A stretch of 64,000 bases of DNA from JANJTB01 sp032027125 (GTDB lineage: Bacteria > Bacteroidota > Ignavibacteria > Kapaibacteriales > UBA2268), in NCBI GenBank assembly GCA_032027125.1, contig JAVSMQ010000001.1:1202679-1266678 (forward strand). Reading direction: 5' to 3'. Position numbers and translations under genes: made by a program. Under the pieces are notes generated by a model that did no database searches, was not told the origin of the DNA, and was given only the letters and a program-made list of their open reading frames with translations. The stretch's first letter is position 1. The number at the start of each line of letters is the position of its first letter. Positions 36,801-44,768 of the stretch are shown piece by piece.

Positions 36801-38308
36801 GTGATGTAACAGGTCCAATGGGCGCTACAGTAATTGGTGCAAACACAATAGTAACAGGAATGATTGTTGACGGTACAGTACTTCCAGCTGATCTTTCAGC
36901 AGGAACTTATGCAATTGACATATCTGGAAATGCTGCTACTGCTACTTTATCCACCAATTCTACAAATGCTGTAAATGCAGTAAACTTCACAGGCAATCTT
37001 GCCGGTGATGTAACCGGTCCGATGGGTGCTACAGTAATTGGTACAAACAAAATAGTAACAGGTATGATAGTTGACGGAACAGTACTTCCGGCTGACCTAT
37101 CAGCAGGTACTTATGGAATAGATATTTCCGGCAATGCTGCTACTGCTACTTTATCAACCAACTCTACAAATGCTGTGAACTTCACAGGCAATCTTGCAGG
37201 TGATGTAACCGGTCCGATGGGTGCAACAGTAATCGGTGCTAACAAAATAGTAACAGGAATGATTCTTGACGGTACAGTACTTCCGGCTGATCTTTCAGCA
37301 GGTACTTATGCAATTGATATATCAGGAAATGCTGCTACTGCTACTTTGTCAGCTAATTCTACAAATGCTGTAAACGCAGTTAATGCTGTAAATTTCACAG
37401 GCAATCTTGCCGGTGATGTAACAGGTCCAATGGGCGCTACAGTAATCGGTGCAAATAAAATAGTAACGGGAATGATTGTTGACGGAACAGTACTTCCTGC
37501 AGATTTATCGGCAGGTACTTATGCAATTGATATATCAGGCAATGCAGCAACAGCTACATTGGCAGCAAATTCAACAAATGCAACCAACGCAGTAAACTTC
37601 ACAGGCAATCTTGCAGGTGATGTAACAGGTCCGATGGGTGCAACAGTAATTGGTGCAAACACAATAGTAACAGGAATGATTGTTGACGGAACAGTACTTC
37701 CTGCAGATTTATCGGCAGGAACTTATGCAATTGACATATCAGGTAATGCTGCTACAGCTACTTTGTCAACTAATTCAACAAATGCTGTTAAAGCAACAAA
37801 TTTAATTGGAGCAGGTTCGACAACAAATGCAGTTGATTTACAAACTGCTGAAGTAGCCGGCTCATTAGCAGATGCGAATGTTGACAATAATTTGACAATT
37901 GATGCCGGAACTATCAATAATACCCCAATAGGTTCTGTTACGCCGAGCACAGCTGCATTTACTTCAGCCGTCATATCAAATAATTCAGCAGTTACACCTA
38001 CACTATTAATATCAAATGCTGATGTTTCTGATGCAAGCGTAGCTTTAAGATTAAATGGCGGTGCTATCGTTTTGAAAACAGTTGATGCAGCCGGCGTTGC
38101 AGATTTATCAAATTATGGATATGCAAATATTATTAAAATCAATACTGCACCTACTGCACTTCCAATAGGAGTAGAAGGACAAATAATACATATATATAAC
38201 TATGCAGTTGGTGCTTTGACTTTTGCGGGTGTTTCAGTTGCCCCTTCTAAAATATTTACATTTGTATGGATAGGTGGAGCTGTTAACGCCTGGATAGAAG
38301 TTCTCTAA
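33845..38308 (+). CDS. 1487-aa secreted repeat protein with 14 tandem modules
   Basis: A signal peptide (MKKLLFISLVIISLFITQMS) precedes an N-terminal domain (about 25-130: FISYQGNILDQQEKPFVGTH, IWSEIQNVAFFNGYFNVYLG) seen at the start of many Bacteroidota fibre-like surface proteins. Residues about 394-1315 contain 14 copies of a ~63-66-aa module: NFTGNLAGDVTGPMGATVIG, KIVTGMIVDGTVLPADLSAG, TYAIDISGNAATATLSTNST. The C-terminal ~170 residues (LLISNADVSDASVALRLNGG; TFVWIGGAVNAWIEVL) are non-repetitive and resemble the end of phage-fibre-like proteins. No T9SS tail is visible, so export is unclear. Probably a long, stiff surface fibre. Confidence 0.85.
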   Translation: MKKLLFISLVIISLFITQMSIFAQTRFISYQGNILDQQEKPFVGTHQMTFEMYDREFGGNQIWSEIQNVAFFNGYFNVYLGSTTPFNQSFNFNREIWLQVTVGNSVPYTRTNLTMVPSSFFAQKSALSGIADSVVLKAIRIENLADEVITMGGDLTGFLPNPKIRAGALLESIADGSITQKMLSPNVTTRPSGPASGDLTGFYPDPVIAKGAVKTDRIFDRAVTYEKLQDALGPIGTMIRWDGTKWVETLIGDWERGRLSDVKGIDGLYATTVADSNNFLTTSVGMLDNGVTSSKIADRAVTYNKLQNAAGLAGTFLAWNGTNWVESSISQWEADGVIGNEILNATPNRGLVRAGAGTSASPYTLGIDPNGNFTAGIITANLIGNATTATSTVNFTGNLAGDVTGPMGATVIGANKIVTGMIVDGTVLPADLSTGIYGIDISGNAATATISTNSTNAVNFTGNLAGDVTGPMGATVIGSNKIVTGMIVDGTVLPADLSAGVYAIDISGNAATATLSTNSTNAVNFTGNLAGDVTGPMGATVIGSNKIVTGMIVDGTVLPADLSAGTYAIDISGNAATATLSTNSTNAVNFTGNLAGDVTGPMGATVIGANTIETGMIVDGTVLPVDLSAGIYAIDISGNAATATLSTNSTNAVNFTGNLAGDVTGPMGATVIGANTLVTGMIVDGTVLPADLSAGVYAIDISGNAATATNSTNAVNAVNFTGNLAGDVTGPMGATVIGANKIVTGMIVDGTVLPADLSAGTYAIDISGNAATATLSTNSTNAVNFTGNLAGDVTGPMGATVIGANKIVTGMILDGTVLPADLSAGTYAIDISGNAATATLSTNSTNAVNAVNFTGNLAGDVTGPMGATVIGANTIVTGMIVDGTVLPADLSAGTYAIDISGNAATATNSSNFTGNLVGDVTGPMGATVIGANKIVTGMIVDGTVLPADLSAGTYAIDISGNAATATLSANSTNAVNAVNFTGNLAGDVTGPMGATVIGANTIVTGMIVDGTVLPADLSAGTYAIDISGNAATATLSTNSTNAVNAVNFTGNLAGDVTGPMGATVIGTNKIVTGMIVDGTVLPADLSAGTYGIDISGNAATATLSTNSTNAVNFTGNLAGDVTGPMGATVIGANKIVTGMILDGTVLPADLSAGTYAIDISGNAATATLSANSTNAVNAVNAVNFTGNLAGDVTGPMGATVIGANKIVTGMIVDGTVLPADLSAGTYAIDISGNAATATLAANSTNATNAVNFTGNLAGDVTGPMGATVIGANTIVTGMIVDGTVLPADLSAGTYAIDISGNAATATLSTNSTNAVKATNLIGAGSTTNAVDLQTAEVAGSLADANVDNNLTIDAGTINNTPIGSVTPSTAAFTSAVISNNSAVTPTLLISNADVSDASVALRLNGGAIVLKTVDAAGVADLSNYGYANIIKINTAPTALPIGVEGQIIHIYNYAVGALTFAGVSVAPSKIFTFVWIGGAVNAWIEVL
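35024..37790 (+). repeat. 14 near-identical ~198-bp coding repeats
   Basis: The module repeats of the 1487-aa protein are also highly similar as DNA, each carrying the block GGTGATGTAACCGGTCCGAT. Spacer codons between modules vary in steps of whole codons (AVN repeats, optional TLSTNST), so copy number and spacing change without frameshift. This makes the gene prone to recombination and assembly collapse. Confidence 0.9.
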
Positions 38309-38365
38309 GATTAACATTACATAACAATTTACTATAACTAATTATAAGAAACACAAAATATAATA

Positions 38366-38402
38366 GGGGTTGTACCGGAACTGGTACAATCCCTTTTTTT
38401 TG
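38366..38402 (+). terminator. Strong intrinsic terminator
   Basis: GGGGTTGTACC (38366-38376) pairs with GGTACAATCCC (38383-38393, one G-T) and runs into at least seven T residues. It closes the 33.2-38.3 kb operon, 57 bp after the stop. Confidence 0.92.
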
Positions 38403-38647
38403 AATTTTAGCTGTATGTCAATTGAGAAATTTATTTTGAAATTTTGTGTAGCAATACAGTTTTCAGATGATTTTTTGGGAATACATCAGAGAGGATTCAA
38501 CAAGTCATTAGGACCTTTCTTTAAAATGCTTTACGATTCAAAGAATTAATTATGCTCATATATAAGAAGATAAATCCGGTTATTTATTGAAAATGCCAAA
38601 TTGATAATCAAAGTTGATAACTAAACTCCATTTATCAAACAAAACTT
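38403..38647. other. Intergenic region between convergent genes
   Basis: A 44-codon plus-strand ORF (38415-38549, MSIEKFILKFCVAIQFSDDF) follows the terminator but has no ribosome-binding site or recognisable homology. Nothing else is visible. Confidence 0.35.
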
Positions 38648-39316
38648 TTATTTTAATTCAGTTTGGGCAGTATTTGTAATTCCAAATAAATCGTATGGTT
38701 TTTCCACAAATTTATCATTGAATAAATAAACAGTAAGGACAATATAAGCAATAAAACCCAATACAATAACCAACTGTGCAAAACTGGTTTTTTGAATATT
38801 CTGTCTGTCTTTTATTACGCAGACTTCTCCCGGGCAGTATTGGGCTTTTTCTTTATAAATCAAAGAATATACTTTACAGCCGATACATATACCGAAAGCA
38901 GATTCAAAAAACAGAAATACCAAGCAAATTAAACAGATAATACCGGTAACAGGGCTGAATGAATTTACTACTACCTGAAGAATTAACATTGTAAATGCCA
39001 AAACAATACCGATAATCCAGGCAAACTTTTTTTGCTGTGCACCGACATACTCCGGTACCTGATTACGAACTATCCAACGACCTAGGATCAAAGATGGTGC
39101 GAATTTCGGATTTATAAATACTCGGATTAGAATATCAGTCAGAAAGATTACTATTGCATACTTAAGAAATGTGAAATCCTGATGCCCTCCTGCCTGATTT
39201 ATAGCGATGAACATCATTACAAACAAAATACCTGCTCCTGCTCTGATTTCACGTTCATTTAACACGGGTATGTTATACCCTTCGACATTTTCACCGAATT
39301 GAAATATTTTTTCCAT
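38648..39316 (-). CDS. DUF4395 membrane protein
   Basis: The 222-aa protein matches DUF4395: an N-terminal VLNEREIRAGAGILFV, four or so membrane helices, and the conserved cysteine motifs FGICIGCKVY and QYCPGEVC near residues 143-165. DUF4395 proteins are often found next to thioredoxin-like or rhodanese genes, but no such neighbour is present. Function unknown. Confidence 0.8.
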   Translation of the reverse strand: MEKIFQFGENVEGYNIPVLNEREIRAGAGILFVMMFIAINQAGGHQDFTFLKYAIVIFLTDILIRVFINPKFAPSLILGRWIVRNQVPEYVGAQQKKFAWIIGIVLAFTMLILQVVVNSFSPVTGIICLICLVFLFFESAFGICIGCKVYSLIYKEKAQYCPGEVCVIKDRQNIQKTSFAQLVIVLGFIAYIVLTVYLFNDKFVEKPYDLFGITNTAQTELK

Positions 39317-39400
39317 TTTTTGTTTTCCTAAAAAGTGTTATTTTAAAAAACTGTTATTAATAAACTTTGTTAAAATCAAGTTATTAAATTTCAATTATAA

Positions 39401-39529
39401 TCATTCAATTTCGCATAAGATATATAATGAATTATAACAGGACATTTCATTGCAACTTTCTTTAGTTCCTGCCTGCTTTCCGGTTATGACTTTTTCAATA
39501 ATCTTAGTTTTTGTTGAATCATTTTTCAT
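39401..39529 (-). CDS. Possible 42-aa cysteine-containing small protein
   Basis: A short minus-strand frame reads MKNDSTKTKIIEKVITGKQA, then GTKESCNEMSCYNSLYILCE. It lies between DUF4395 and a degenerate copy of the promoter-leader element (about 39541-39590: TTTATTTTG and AAATAAATGAGTT). CNEMSC is a CxxxC pair. It may be a small gene, or the remains of a longer one. Evidence is weak: size and position only. Confidence 0.3.
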   Translation of the reverse strand: MKNDSTKTKIIEKVITGKQAGTKESCNEMSCYNSLYILCEIE

Positions 39530-39666
39530 AAAATTGTTCCTAACTCATTTATTTACGTTAACAAAATAAATAAGTTGCAAGATTATGTAAATATTGATTC
39601 CAACAAATAAAAAAATATCCTTTACTTATGAAAAGATACTATAAAACTCAATTTTAGAGGATGGGA

Positions 39667-40086
39667 TTACTTGAAAATCAAAACAGCAAGTACGACAATA
39701 GTCAGACTGATTAATAAAGAAATTTTACCTAGCGGCTCGATTTTTTTCATACTTGTCTCAAAATCTCCTTTTTTCGCTTCCTTTGCTTTTATACTTATGA
39801 CAACAATTATTATTGTTAAAACCAGTACCAATGATAGTTTAGCAATAAGCAGGGGTGTTATGGACAGCAAACTCCAATAGGGTGTCATTAAATATCCGCC
39901 GGAAAGAATCAACAACGCTAAACCAATGTGTCCCATTTTACTTAATGTCATAACATTTAATCTGAATTTCTGTGATTCGGTTTTCTCCATTTTTGAAGCT
40001 GCAATTCCAAGGAACAAGAAAGCAAAACTTGTTCCGACACCCATTGCCAAGCCAAGAAAATGGACTATTAACATAACATTTCTCAT
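39667..40086 (-). CDS. Four-helix membrane protein
   Basis: The 139-aa protein has four hydrophobic segments (about 3-30, 48-68, 76-100 and 115-138) and a short charged loop (KAKEAKKGDFETSMKKIE). The pattern HFLGLAMGVGTSFAF near the start, with an early histidine, resembles the CopD/DUF2269-like group of small membrane proteins, but I am not certain. Element N provides its promoter. Confidence 0.65.
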   Translation of the reverse strand: MRNVMLIVHFLGLAMGVGTSFAFLFLGIAASKMEKTESQKFRLNVMTLSKMGHIGLALLILSGGYLMTPYWSLLSITPLLIAKLSLVLVLTIIIVVISIKAKEAKKGDFETSMKKIEPLGKISLLISLTIVVLAVLIFK

Positions 40087-40171
40087 AATTTTTCTCTCGT
40101 ATATTTAGTATAATTAAAAATAAAATTAGACAACACAATATTTATCTTTCAAACTCATAATAAAAGATATG

Positions 40172-40203
40172 CAAAACTATGAAAATATTGAGAATATACC
40201 AAA
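40172..40203 (-). promoter_or_regulatory. Promoter element N
   Basis: -33 TTTG (40203-40200), 20-nt spacer, -7 TAGTTTTG (40179-40172), upstream of the four-helix protein. The spacer (GTATATTCTCAATATTTTCA) is almost the same as in element I at 41.5 kb. No leader hairpin. Confidence 0.75.
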
Positions 40204-40347
40204 CAAAAAGATGAACATAGCATCATGAAATTTTCTTAGGAGTATATTATATTACGTGGGGTAGAAAAATAATCAAAAAAAAGTACAAAAATTCAATTAA
40301 ACATAAGATATAAAATCAAAGTTATTATGTTATTTGAAAACCTCAAT

Positions 40348-40497
40348 TTATGCAATTTTGATTTTTCCTTCTCTGACTTGCTTTAAGAATATTTTCTGTT
40401 CTTCCAAAGTCATATCTACCATTTTTTCAGCAAGTTTTTCCTTGATTAAACGGAAATATTTAACTGTGTCAAACTTTTTTTCATTCATTGTTTTCAT
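40348..40497 (-). CDS. 49-aa small protein
   Basis: The frame reads MKTMNEKKFDTVKYFRLIKE, KLAEKMVDMTLEEQKIFLKQ, VREGKIKIA. AAGGAG lies 11 nt before the ATG. The F-D-VK-FR-IKEKLAE-M-MT-EEQ-F--Q-R-GKIK pattern is one I associate with small antitoxin-like proteins of Bacteroidota, and the partner toxin would normally lie beside it, but none is evident here. It may be an orphan antitoxin. Confidence 0.55.
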   Translation of the reverse strand: MKTMNEKKFDTVKYFRLIKEKLAEKMVDMTLEEQKIFLKQVREGKIKIA

Positions 40498-40552
40498 AAT
40501 TAATAAACTCCTTAGGTGAATGAAACTCTTATTGAAAGTAACCTTTTTTCAT

Positions 40553-41080
40553 TTATAAAAATGCACTTTTATTTTTCTTAATATAATCCATGTTTAATGA
40601 ATTTAAATCATCTTCATAAACAAAGAATTTCTGGTCAAGCTCATCCCAAATCTCATTTGCAATTTCTTCAATTAGTGATAGAATCTCTTGTCTTGTAATT
40701 CTATCCTTTGGTACAGTTTTATCAGGGAACTGGTCATTTGCTTGTTCGACTAACTTTGCAGTCTTGTTCGCCCCAATTTTTCTTAATGAATCAATTGTTT
40801 CATGAGCAAAATCACCTGCTGAATTAATGTAGAACTGATTAAATCCACCATTATTAATCTCTCTTTCCAAATTTTGGTTATAGTAAAAATACTTTTGGGG
40901 GTCAGTTAATTTATCTAAACAATTACCATATTCACAAAGCTCCGAAATATAATTATTCAGTTCAATTATACTTCTGTTTATATTATCCGAGTTTATCAAC
41001 TTATCAATATCAGGTTTTGTATTTCCTGAGTAATCATCTGATTTGACAGAGCCACCAAATATTTTTTTAAATATATTCAT
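40553..41080 (-). CDS. DMP19/DUF4375-like protein
   Basis: From the ATG at 41080 the protein has 175 residues. The central block FYYNQNLEREINNGGFNQFY, then NSAGDFAHETIDSLRKIGAN and an FP-P-DR--RQE segment, is the signature of the DMP19-like (DUF4375) family, an all-helical fold described for a DNA-mimic protein in Neisseria; other members have no known role. Starting at 41107 would add nine residues; the internal start (MNIFKKIFGG) is commoner in the family. Confidence 0.75.
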   Translation of the reverse strand: MNIFKKIFGGSVKSDDYSGNTKPDIDKLINSDNINRSIIELNNYISELCEYGNCLDKLTDPQKYFYYNQNLEREINNGGFNQFYINSAGDFAHETIDSLRKIGANKTAKLVEQANDQFPDKTVPKDRITRQEILSLIEEIANEIWDELDQKFFVYEDDLNSLNMDYIKKNKSAFL

Positions 41081-41167
41081 AATATTCCAGTTTTTTTGGT
41101 TGTACATAACTGCTATGTGAAAGAAACGTGGGTTTGCGGACGATTCCGCATTAAGTCACAATGAAAA

Positions 41168-41422
41168 TTAATCAAATGGTTCTTTGGGAAGTATATTTAA
41201 ACTTCTAACATATCGCTCATTATCATAAGGCTTATCAAATTTCAAAACATTAAATATCTCAACAGCCACACATTGTCCAATCATTTGTTTAGTTTGAAAA
41301 TCATCAAATCCCTGCTTTAGCAATCTTTCATAAGTTGATATTGTCTCAGGCGGGTCGTTAAGCCTAAGTTGATTTTCGATTATCTCAAAAATCTTTTCTC
41401 TCAATTTTTCATTTGTTTCCAT
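41168..41422 (-). CDS. Small conserved hypothetical protein
   Basis: The 84-aa protein (METNEKLREKIFEIIENQLR, PPETISTYERLLKQGF, MIGQCVAVEIFNVL) has a compact, conserved-looking helical sequence of the kind found as single small genes in many Gram-negative bacteria. Domain name not certain. Promoter-leader element I lies upstream. Confidence 0.7.
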   Translation of the reverse strand: METNEKLREKIFEIIENQLRLNDPPETISTYERLLKQGFDDFQTKQMIGQCVAVEIFNVLKFDKPYDNERYVRSLNILPKEPFD

Positions 41423-41453
41423 ATTTCAGAGTTTTATTAGTTTACGAAATATT

Positions 41454-41520
41454 TCATTTATCTATGACCACTCAATAAATATATTTTACAAAATTAGGAA
41501 AATATTGAGAATATTCCAAA
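41454..41520 (-). promoter_or_regulatory. Promoter-leader element I
   Basis: -33 TTTG (41520-41517), 20-nt spacer, -7 TAATTTTG (41496-41489), hairpin arms ATATTTAT (41482-41475) and ATAAATGA (41461-41454), seven pairs including one wobble. It drives the 84-aa gene. Confidence 0.75.
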
Positions 41521-41692
41521 CATAGATTTGATAATTCAGTAAATCTGAATTTTTTCAATTTTCATTTGTTTTCACAGAAAGTGTCAGTTTTAATTTCTTT
41601 ATAAAATCAGTAGTGTGCTGAATGTAAGCCTCAGCAGGAGTTACCGGTAATCAGCACACTACATTAAAAGATAATTGTATAATGAAGTGGTT

Positions 41693-42724
41693 CTACATTA
41701 TCTGTTCAGCCACCTCAACCTTCAGCAGCGAGCGAACATTCTCAATCTGGTTAATAATAGTTGCGACAGATGAACCTGCAAAGAGCAGTCCAACTGCAAT
41801 ATCATCCAGAGTTGTTATAAGTGAACCCGAGTCTCCACCGGCAGACATATTGGTTGTGATGATTTGGTCCTTAAACCTTGCTACCCTTCCGCTGCCATAA
41901 TTAACATCCACAGTTGCATTGACTGCTGTGATTCTGCCTGTAGTGTAGTTCGTTGTTCTTCCCGTCTTTTGAACAATCGTACCTACAGTCACTTTAGATT
42001 TGGGTTTCCAGCCCCGCACGTAACCTGTCCAATAGATTTCCCTGTCAAGGTCGTGGAACTGTCCTTCGGCAACTGCAGCATCAACGAGATTGTTTTGGAG
42101 TGCAAGAGGAACAGTTGGTGTAAACGCTATTGGTATAAACCGGCTCAAACGTGCGATTCGGTCAGCCGGATCTACACCGCCATCGTACGGTCCGGGCTGT
42201 AGGATTGGGTCGCCGAGTGAAGCATCGTTACTGTTTGCCAAAACATGGTTGTTACTGAGAATGTAGTACTTGGCAGGGATCCCGACTCCGGGTTGTGGTA
42301 TAATATCATAAACACAGGTGGCTATAGTACCTGCAGTAATTTTATAATGTCCCACGCTGTACCCTCCTTCAGCCGGACGGCTGCGTTTTGTAAGAGTCTG
42401 TATGCCTGTATTCAGCGGTTCGCTGCCTCCTGCAAAAGGATAACCGACTTCAAGTACGTCGGTTTGCATATCAGCCAATTTCGTAGGAACAAGGTCACCT
42501 TTACTAACCTGATTCTTGTCCAGCTTCTGGTTAACCAATACAACCAGTGCAGGCTCACCTGTGGGCTGTCCGTTTTTCCATTTAACGCCGACTCCCATAC
42601 CGACTACATTTCCAGAGCCTCTTTTCACAGGGTCTAAAAAAGCTTCAACACTTGCTGTGTGTGCTTTTTGTGCCTCTGCCATTGCCGGTTCTGACAATGT
42701 CATTTTCTTCACATCCAAAGTCAT
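41693..42724 (-). CDS. Trypsin-like serine protease with N-terminal pro-like domain
   Basis: The 343-aa protein has an N-terminal domain (about 35-95: GNVVGMGVGVKWKNG, ALVVLVNQKLDK, VPTKLADMQTDVLEVG) followed by a chymotrypsin-fold domain with H160 (ILSNNHVLAN), D215 (NLVDAAVAE) and S299 (SAGGDSGSLI). There is no signal peptide, so it may act in the cytoplasm or be exported otherwise. The N-terminal domain is repeated as the separate 75-aa protein just upstream. GGAGG lies 9 nt before the ATG, much stronger than in neighbouring genes, and the coding DNA is richer in GC, both hinting at transfer. Confidence 0.83.
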   Translation of the reverse strand: MTLDVKKMTLSEPAMAEAQKAHTASVEAFLDPVKRGSGNVVGMGVGVKWKNGQPTGEPALVVLVNQKLDKNQVSKGDLVPTKLADMQTDVLEVGYPFAGGSEPLNTGIQTLTKRSRPAEGGYSVGHYKITAGTIATCVYDIIPQPGVGIPAKYYILSNNHVLANSNDASLGDPILQPGPYDGGVDPADRIARLSRFIPIAFTPTVPLALQNNLVDAAVAEGQFHDLDREIYWTGYVRGWKPKSKVTVGTIVQKTGRTTNYTTGRITAVNATVDVNYGSGRVARFKDQIITTNMSAGGDSGSLITTLDDIAVGLLFAGSSVATIINQIENVRSLLKVEVAEQIM

Positions 42725-42741
42725 GATTATTCCTCCGTTTG

Positions 42742-42969
42742 TTATAAAATTTGTGCCTCTACGACACCTATTTCTTTCACATCAGTTTCATATCCATCTA
42801 ACTTTTTCGGAACAATATCTTTAAGAAGTAAAGCTGACTCAGCAACCTTATGGGTTACAAATACCACAATGACTGCCTTACCTGCTTTCTCTCCAATGCC
42901 TACTCCGGTTACATTGGGCAGACTCATAAGCCGTTCCTCGTTTTTCTCTTTTACTGAATCAATACTCAT
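42742..42969 (-). CDS. Stand-alone copy of the protease N-terminal domain
   Basis: From the ATG at 42969 the 75-aa protein reads MSIDSVKEKNEERLMSLPNV, TGVGIGEKAGKAVIVVFVTH, IVPKKLDGYETDVKEIGVVE. It aligns with residues 35-95 of the following protease (VVGMGVG / VTGVGIG; LVPTKLADMQTDVLEVG / IVPKKLDGYETDVKEIG). AAAGGAGGT lies 7 nt before this ATG, which decides the start over 43008. It lies 17 bp before the protease gene. A plausible role is inhibitor or folding partner of the protease, but this is inference. Confidence 0.75.
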   Translation of the reverse strand: MSIDSVKEKNEERLMSLPNVTGVGIGEKAGKAVIVVFVTHKVAESALLLKDIVPKKLDGYETDVKEIGVVEAQIL

Positions 42970-43269
42970 CTTAGTACCTCCTTTATACAAAAACGGAATA
43001 TTATTCATAAAATTTAAACTACAGTCGGTGAAATCATCAAAAAAACGTTTATCATACTTATTAACAAATTCTCAAAAAATATCATTTAAAAATATAATTA
43101 TTTTCAAAAAAAAACAAGTAATATATTGTAATTAATAATATTTTTTGAACGAAATATATATTTAATAAACCTTGTTATATTTACTATTTATTAAATCAAA
43201 GATTTTAAATATACATAAGAAAATAACCTGCAATTTAATATTGCCCGTTAACAACTGAATATATTTAAA
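42970..43269. other. AT-rich intergenic region
   Basis: About 300 bp between the propeptide-like gene and the lipocalin-like gene. Nothing beyond homopolymer-rich AT sequence is visible; the promoter of the protease operon must lie here but no pattern match is convincing. Confidence 0.4.
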
Positions 43270-44592
43270 TTAATGCACTTCTGCCCAGCCAAAACCTTTT
43301 ACATTTGTTACTTCAAAGTCATTTACATAAATATCAGCTTTTATATTAAATACTCCTTCATATTTTTTTACCGCACTTACAACCTGATTGTTATTTATTG
43401 CTTCACCGTAAATAACTGTTGATTTACCGTTAGGCACACTTAATGTGAGTTTGAATTTTACAGGATAATTTTCCCAATACTCAATTACTTCAAATTGTAT
43501 GTTATTCATAGACCACTCAAATGCTGCCAGACGTGAACCGTTTTCATTTTTCTTGCTGTGGTACGGGTCATCATAATAAAAATGTGCCATTGAAAGTGTA
43601 CTAATTTCGCCTGATGCATCTTTGACCTCAACAATCGAAATCATCATAGCTGCCTGAATCCCATAATAACCTTCGATTTCGGGAAATTGCAGTGCAAAAA
43701 ACTGCCAGGTTGCCGAACCCAAAACCGGAAGGCTTTCAGCATTAAAACCCTGAACTACATAATCAATCCACATATTTCCTTTTGTACCGGAAAAATAGGG
43801 CTTTCCGTTTTTTATAATATTGAAATGTTCTACTTTCAATAAAGGGATTGTGAAGTAATAGGAACCTTGTCCGGTCATATCATCCTGCGACTGCTCCAAA
43901 TATTTGTTCACATCACTATTATACTTATCATTAATTATATCGCGTTGGTTTTTGTTAAGCCATTGAGGAAGAAACGATGATGGTCCATATCCAACCTGAA
44001 TTGTTCCGAATGTATCAGTCATTTCAAGTTCGTATTCCCACTCGTCAAGCAAGTCCGGTTCAGTAATCACACGACCTGTCATCCGGTATTTTGCACCTGC
44101 TTCTCCCATTCGTCCTGAAAAGAGGGTGAGACTTATTAAACCTCCGTATATAGGATTAGCATCAACAGTTATCGCAAAAGGACTGGAATATTCAACGTTA
44201 TTTTCATTTTCCAAAATGAATGGAGCCAGAACATACCCTTTTGTCTGTTCATCACAATACGACCATTCTGCAATGTATGGAGGTTGATTAGGCATTATTT
44301 GATATTGTACTATACTGCTAATTGCTGCGGTTATACCGTTATCATCCGTAATATTACCAAAGAAACACCACGAACTCATATTATACCGCGGGTGATATTT
44401 GGAAAACCAACCGGCTAATTGTTCAGGGCTCTGACCAGGTGGTAAAATTGCTTTTGAACTATAAAAGTTCTGAATTGTCTCATTGCCGATCGGCAGGCTT
44501 TTTATATCATTTTTGAGTTTTTTCAATGCCTGTTTAATGTCGGTAGAAACGACTTTTTCGGTATGTAAAAGGTATCGGAAAATCTTGTTCAT
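43270..44592 (-). CDS. Lipocalin-like (CrtC/AttH family) protein
   Basis: The 440-aa protein, started at 44592 behind GAGG, is a paralogue of the lipoprotein at 17.9-19.1 kb: GQGSYYFTIPLLKVEHFNII, FSGTKGNMWIDYVVQGFNAE and a final GFGWAEVH. It lacks a signal peptide or lipobox. The family forms two lipocalin-like beta barrels; some members hydrate carotenoids, most are uncharacterised. It is a single gene with promoter element O. Confidence 0.72.
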   Translation of the reverse strand: MNKIFRYLLHTEKVVSTDIKQALKKLKNDIKSLPIGNETIQNFYSSKAILPPGQSPEQLAGWFSKYHPRYNMSSWCFFGNITDDNGITAAISSIVQYQIMPNQPPYIAEWSYCDEQTKGYVLAPFILENENNVEYSSPFAITVDANPIYGGLISLTLFSGRMGEAGAKYRMTGRVITEPDLLDEWEYELEMTDTFGTIQVGYGPSSFLPQWLNKNQRDIINDKYNSDVNKYLEQSQDDMTGQGSYYFTIPLLKVEHFNIIKNGKPYFSGTKGNMWIDYVVQGFNAESLPVLGSATWQFFALQFPEIEGYYGIQAAMMISIVEVKDASGEISTLSMAHFYYDDPYHSKKNENGSRLAAFEWSMNNIQFEVIEYWENYPVKFKLTLSVPNGKSTVIYGEAINNNQVVSAVKKYEGVFNIKADIYVNDFEVTNVKGFGWAEVH

Positions 44593-44655
44593 AATGCCTC
44601 TTGTTAAAAATTTTACTGGAAACAGCTTTTGGTCAAAACACATTAAAATTACTTA

Positions 44656-44687
44656 CAAATTTAGCGAATTATTTAATGCAATCCAAA
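44656..44687 (-). promoter_or_regulatory. Promoter element O
   Basis: -33 TTTG (44687-44684), 20-nt spacer, -7 TAAATTTG (44663-44656), 64 bp before the lipocalin-like start. No leader hairpin. Confidence 0.75.
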
Positions 44688-44768
44688 CAAAATAAATAGG
44701 CATGACTATGAAGGTGAGATTAGGTAGTTAAGACCTTTTAACTGAAAACTATTTTAGTATTTCCAAAT

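Noticed and set aside
35152..37974. Long minus-strand ORFs inside the repeat protein gene
   Set aside because: Shadow frames produced by the repetitive coding sequence of the plus-strand gene.
33845..38308. Prophage tail-fibre gene
   Set aside because: The module and C-terminus are fibre-like, but a signal peptide is present and no phage structural genes lie nearby.
38415..38549. 44-codon ORF after the terminator
   Set aside because: No ribosome-binding site, no recognisable motif.
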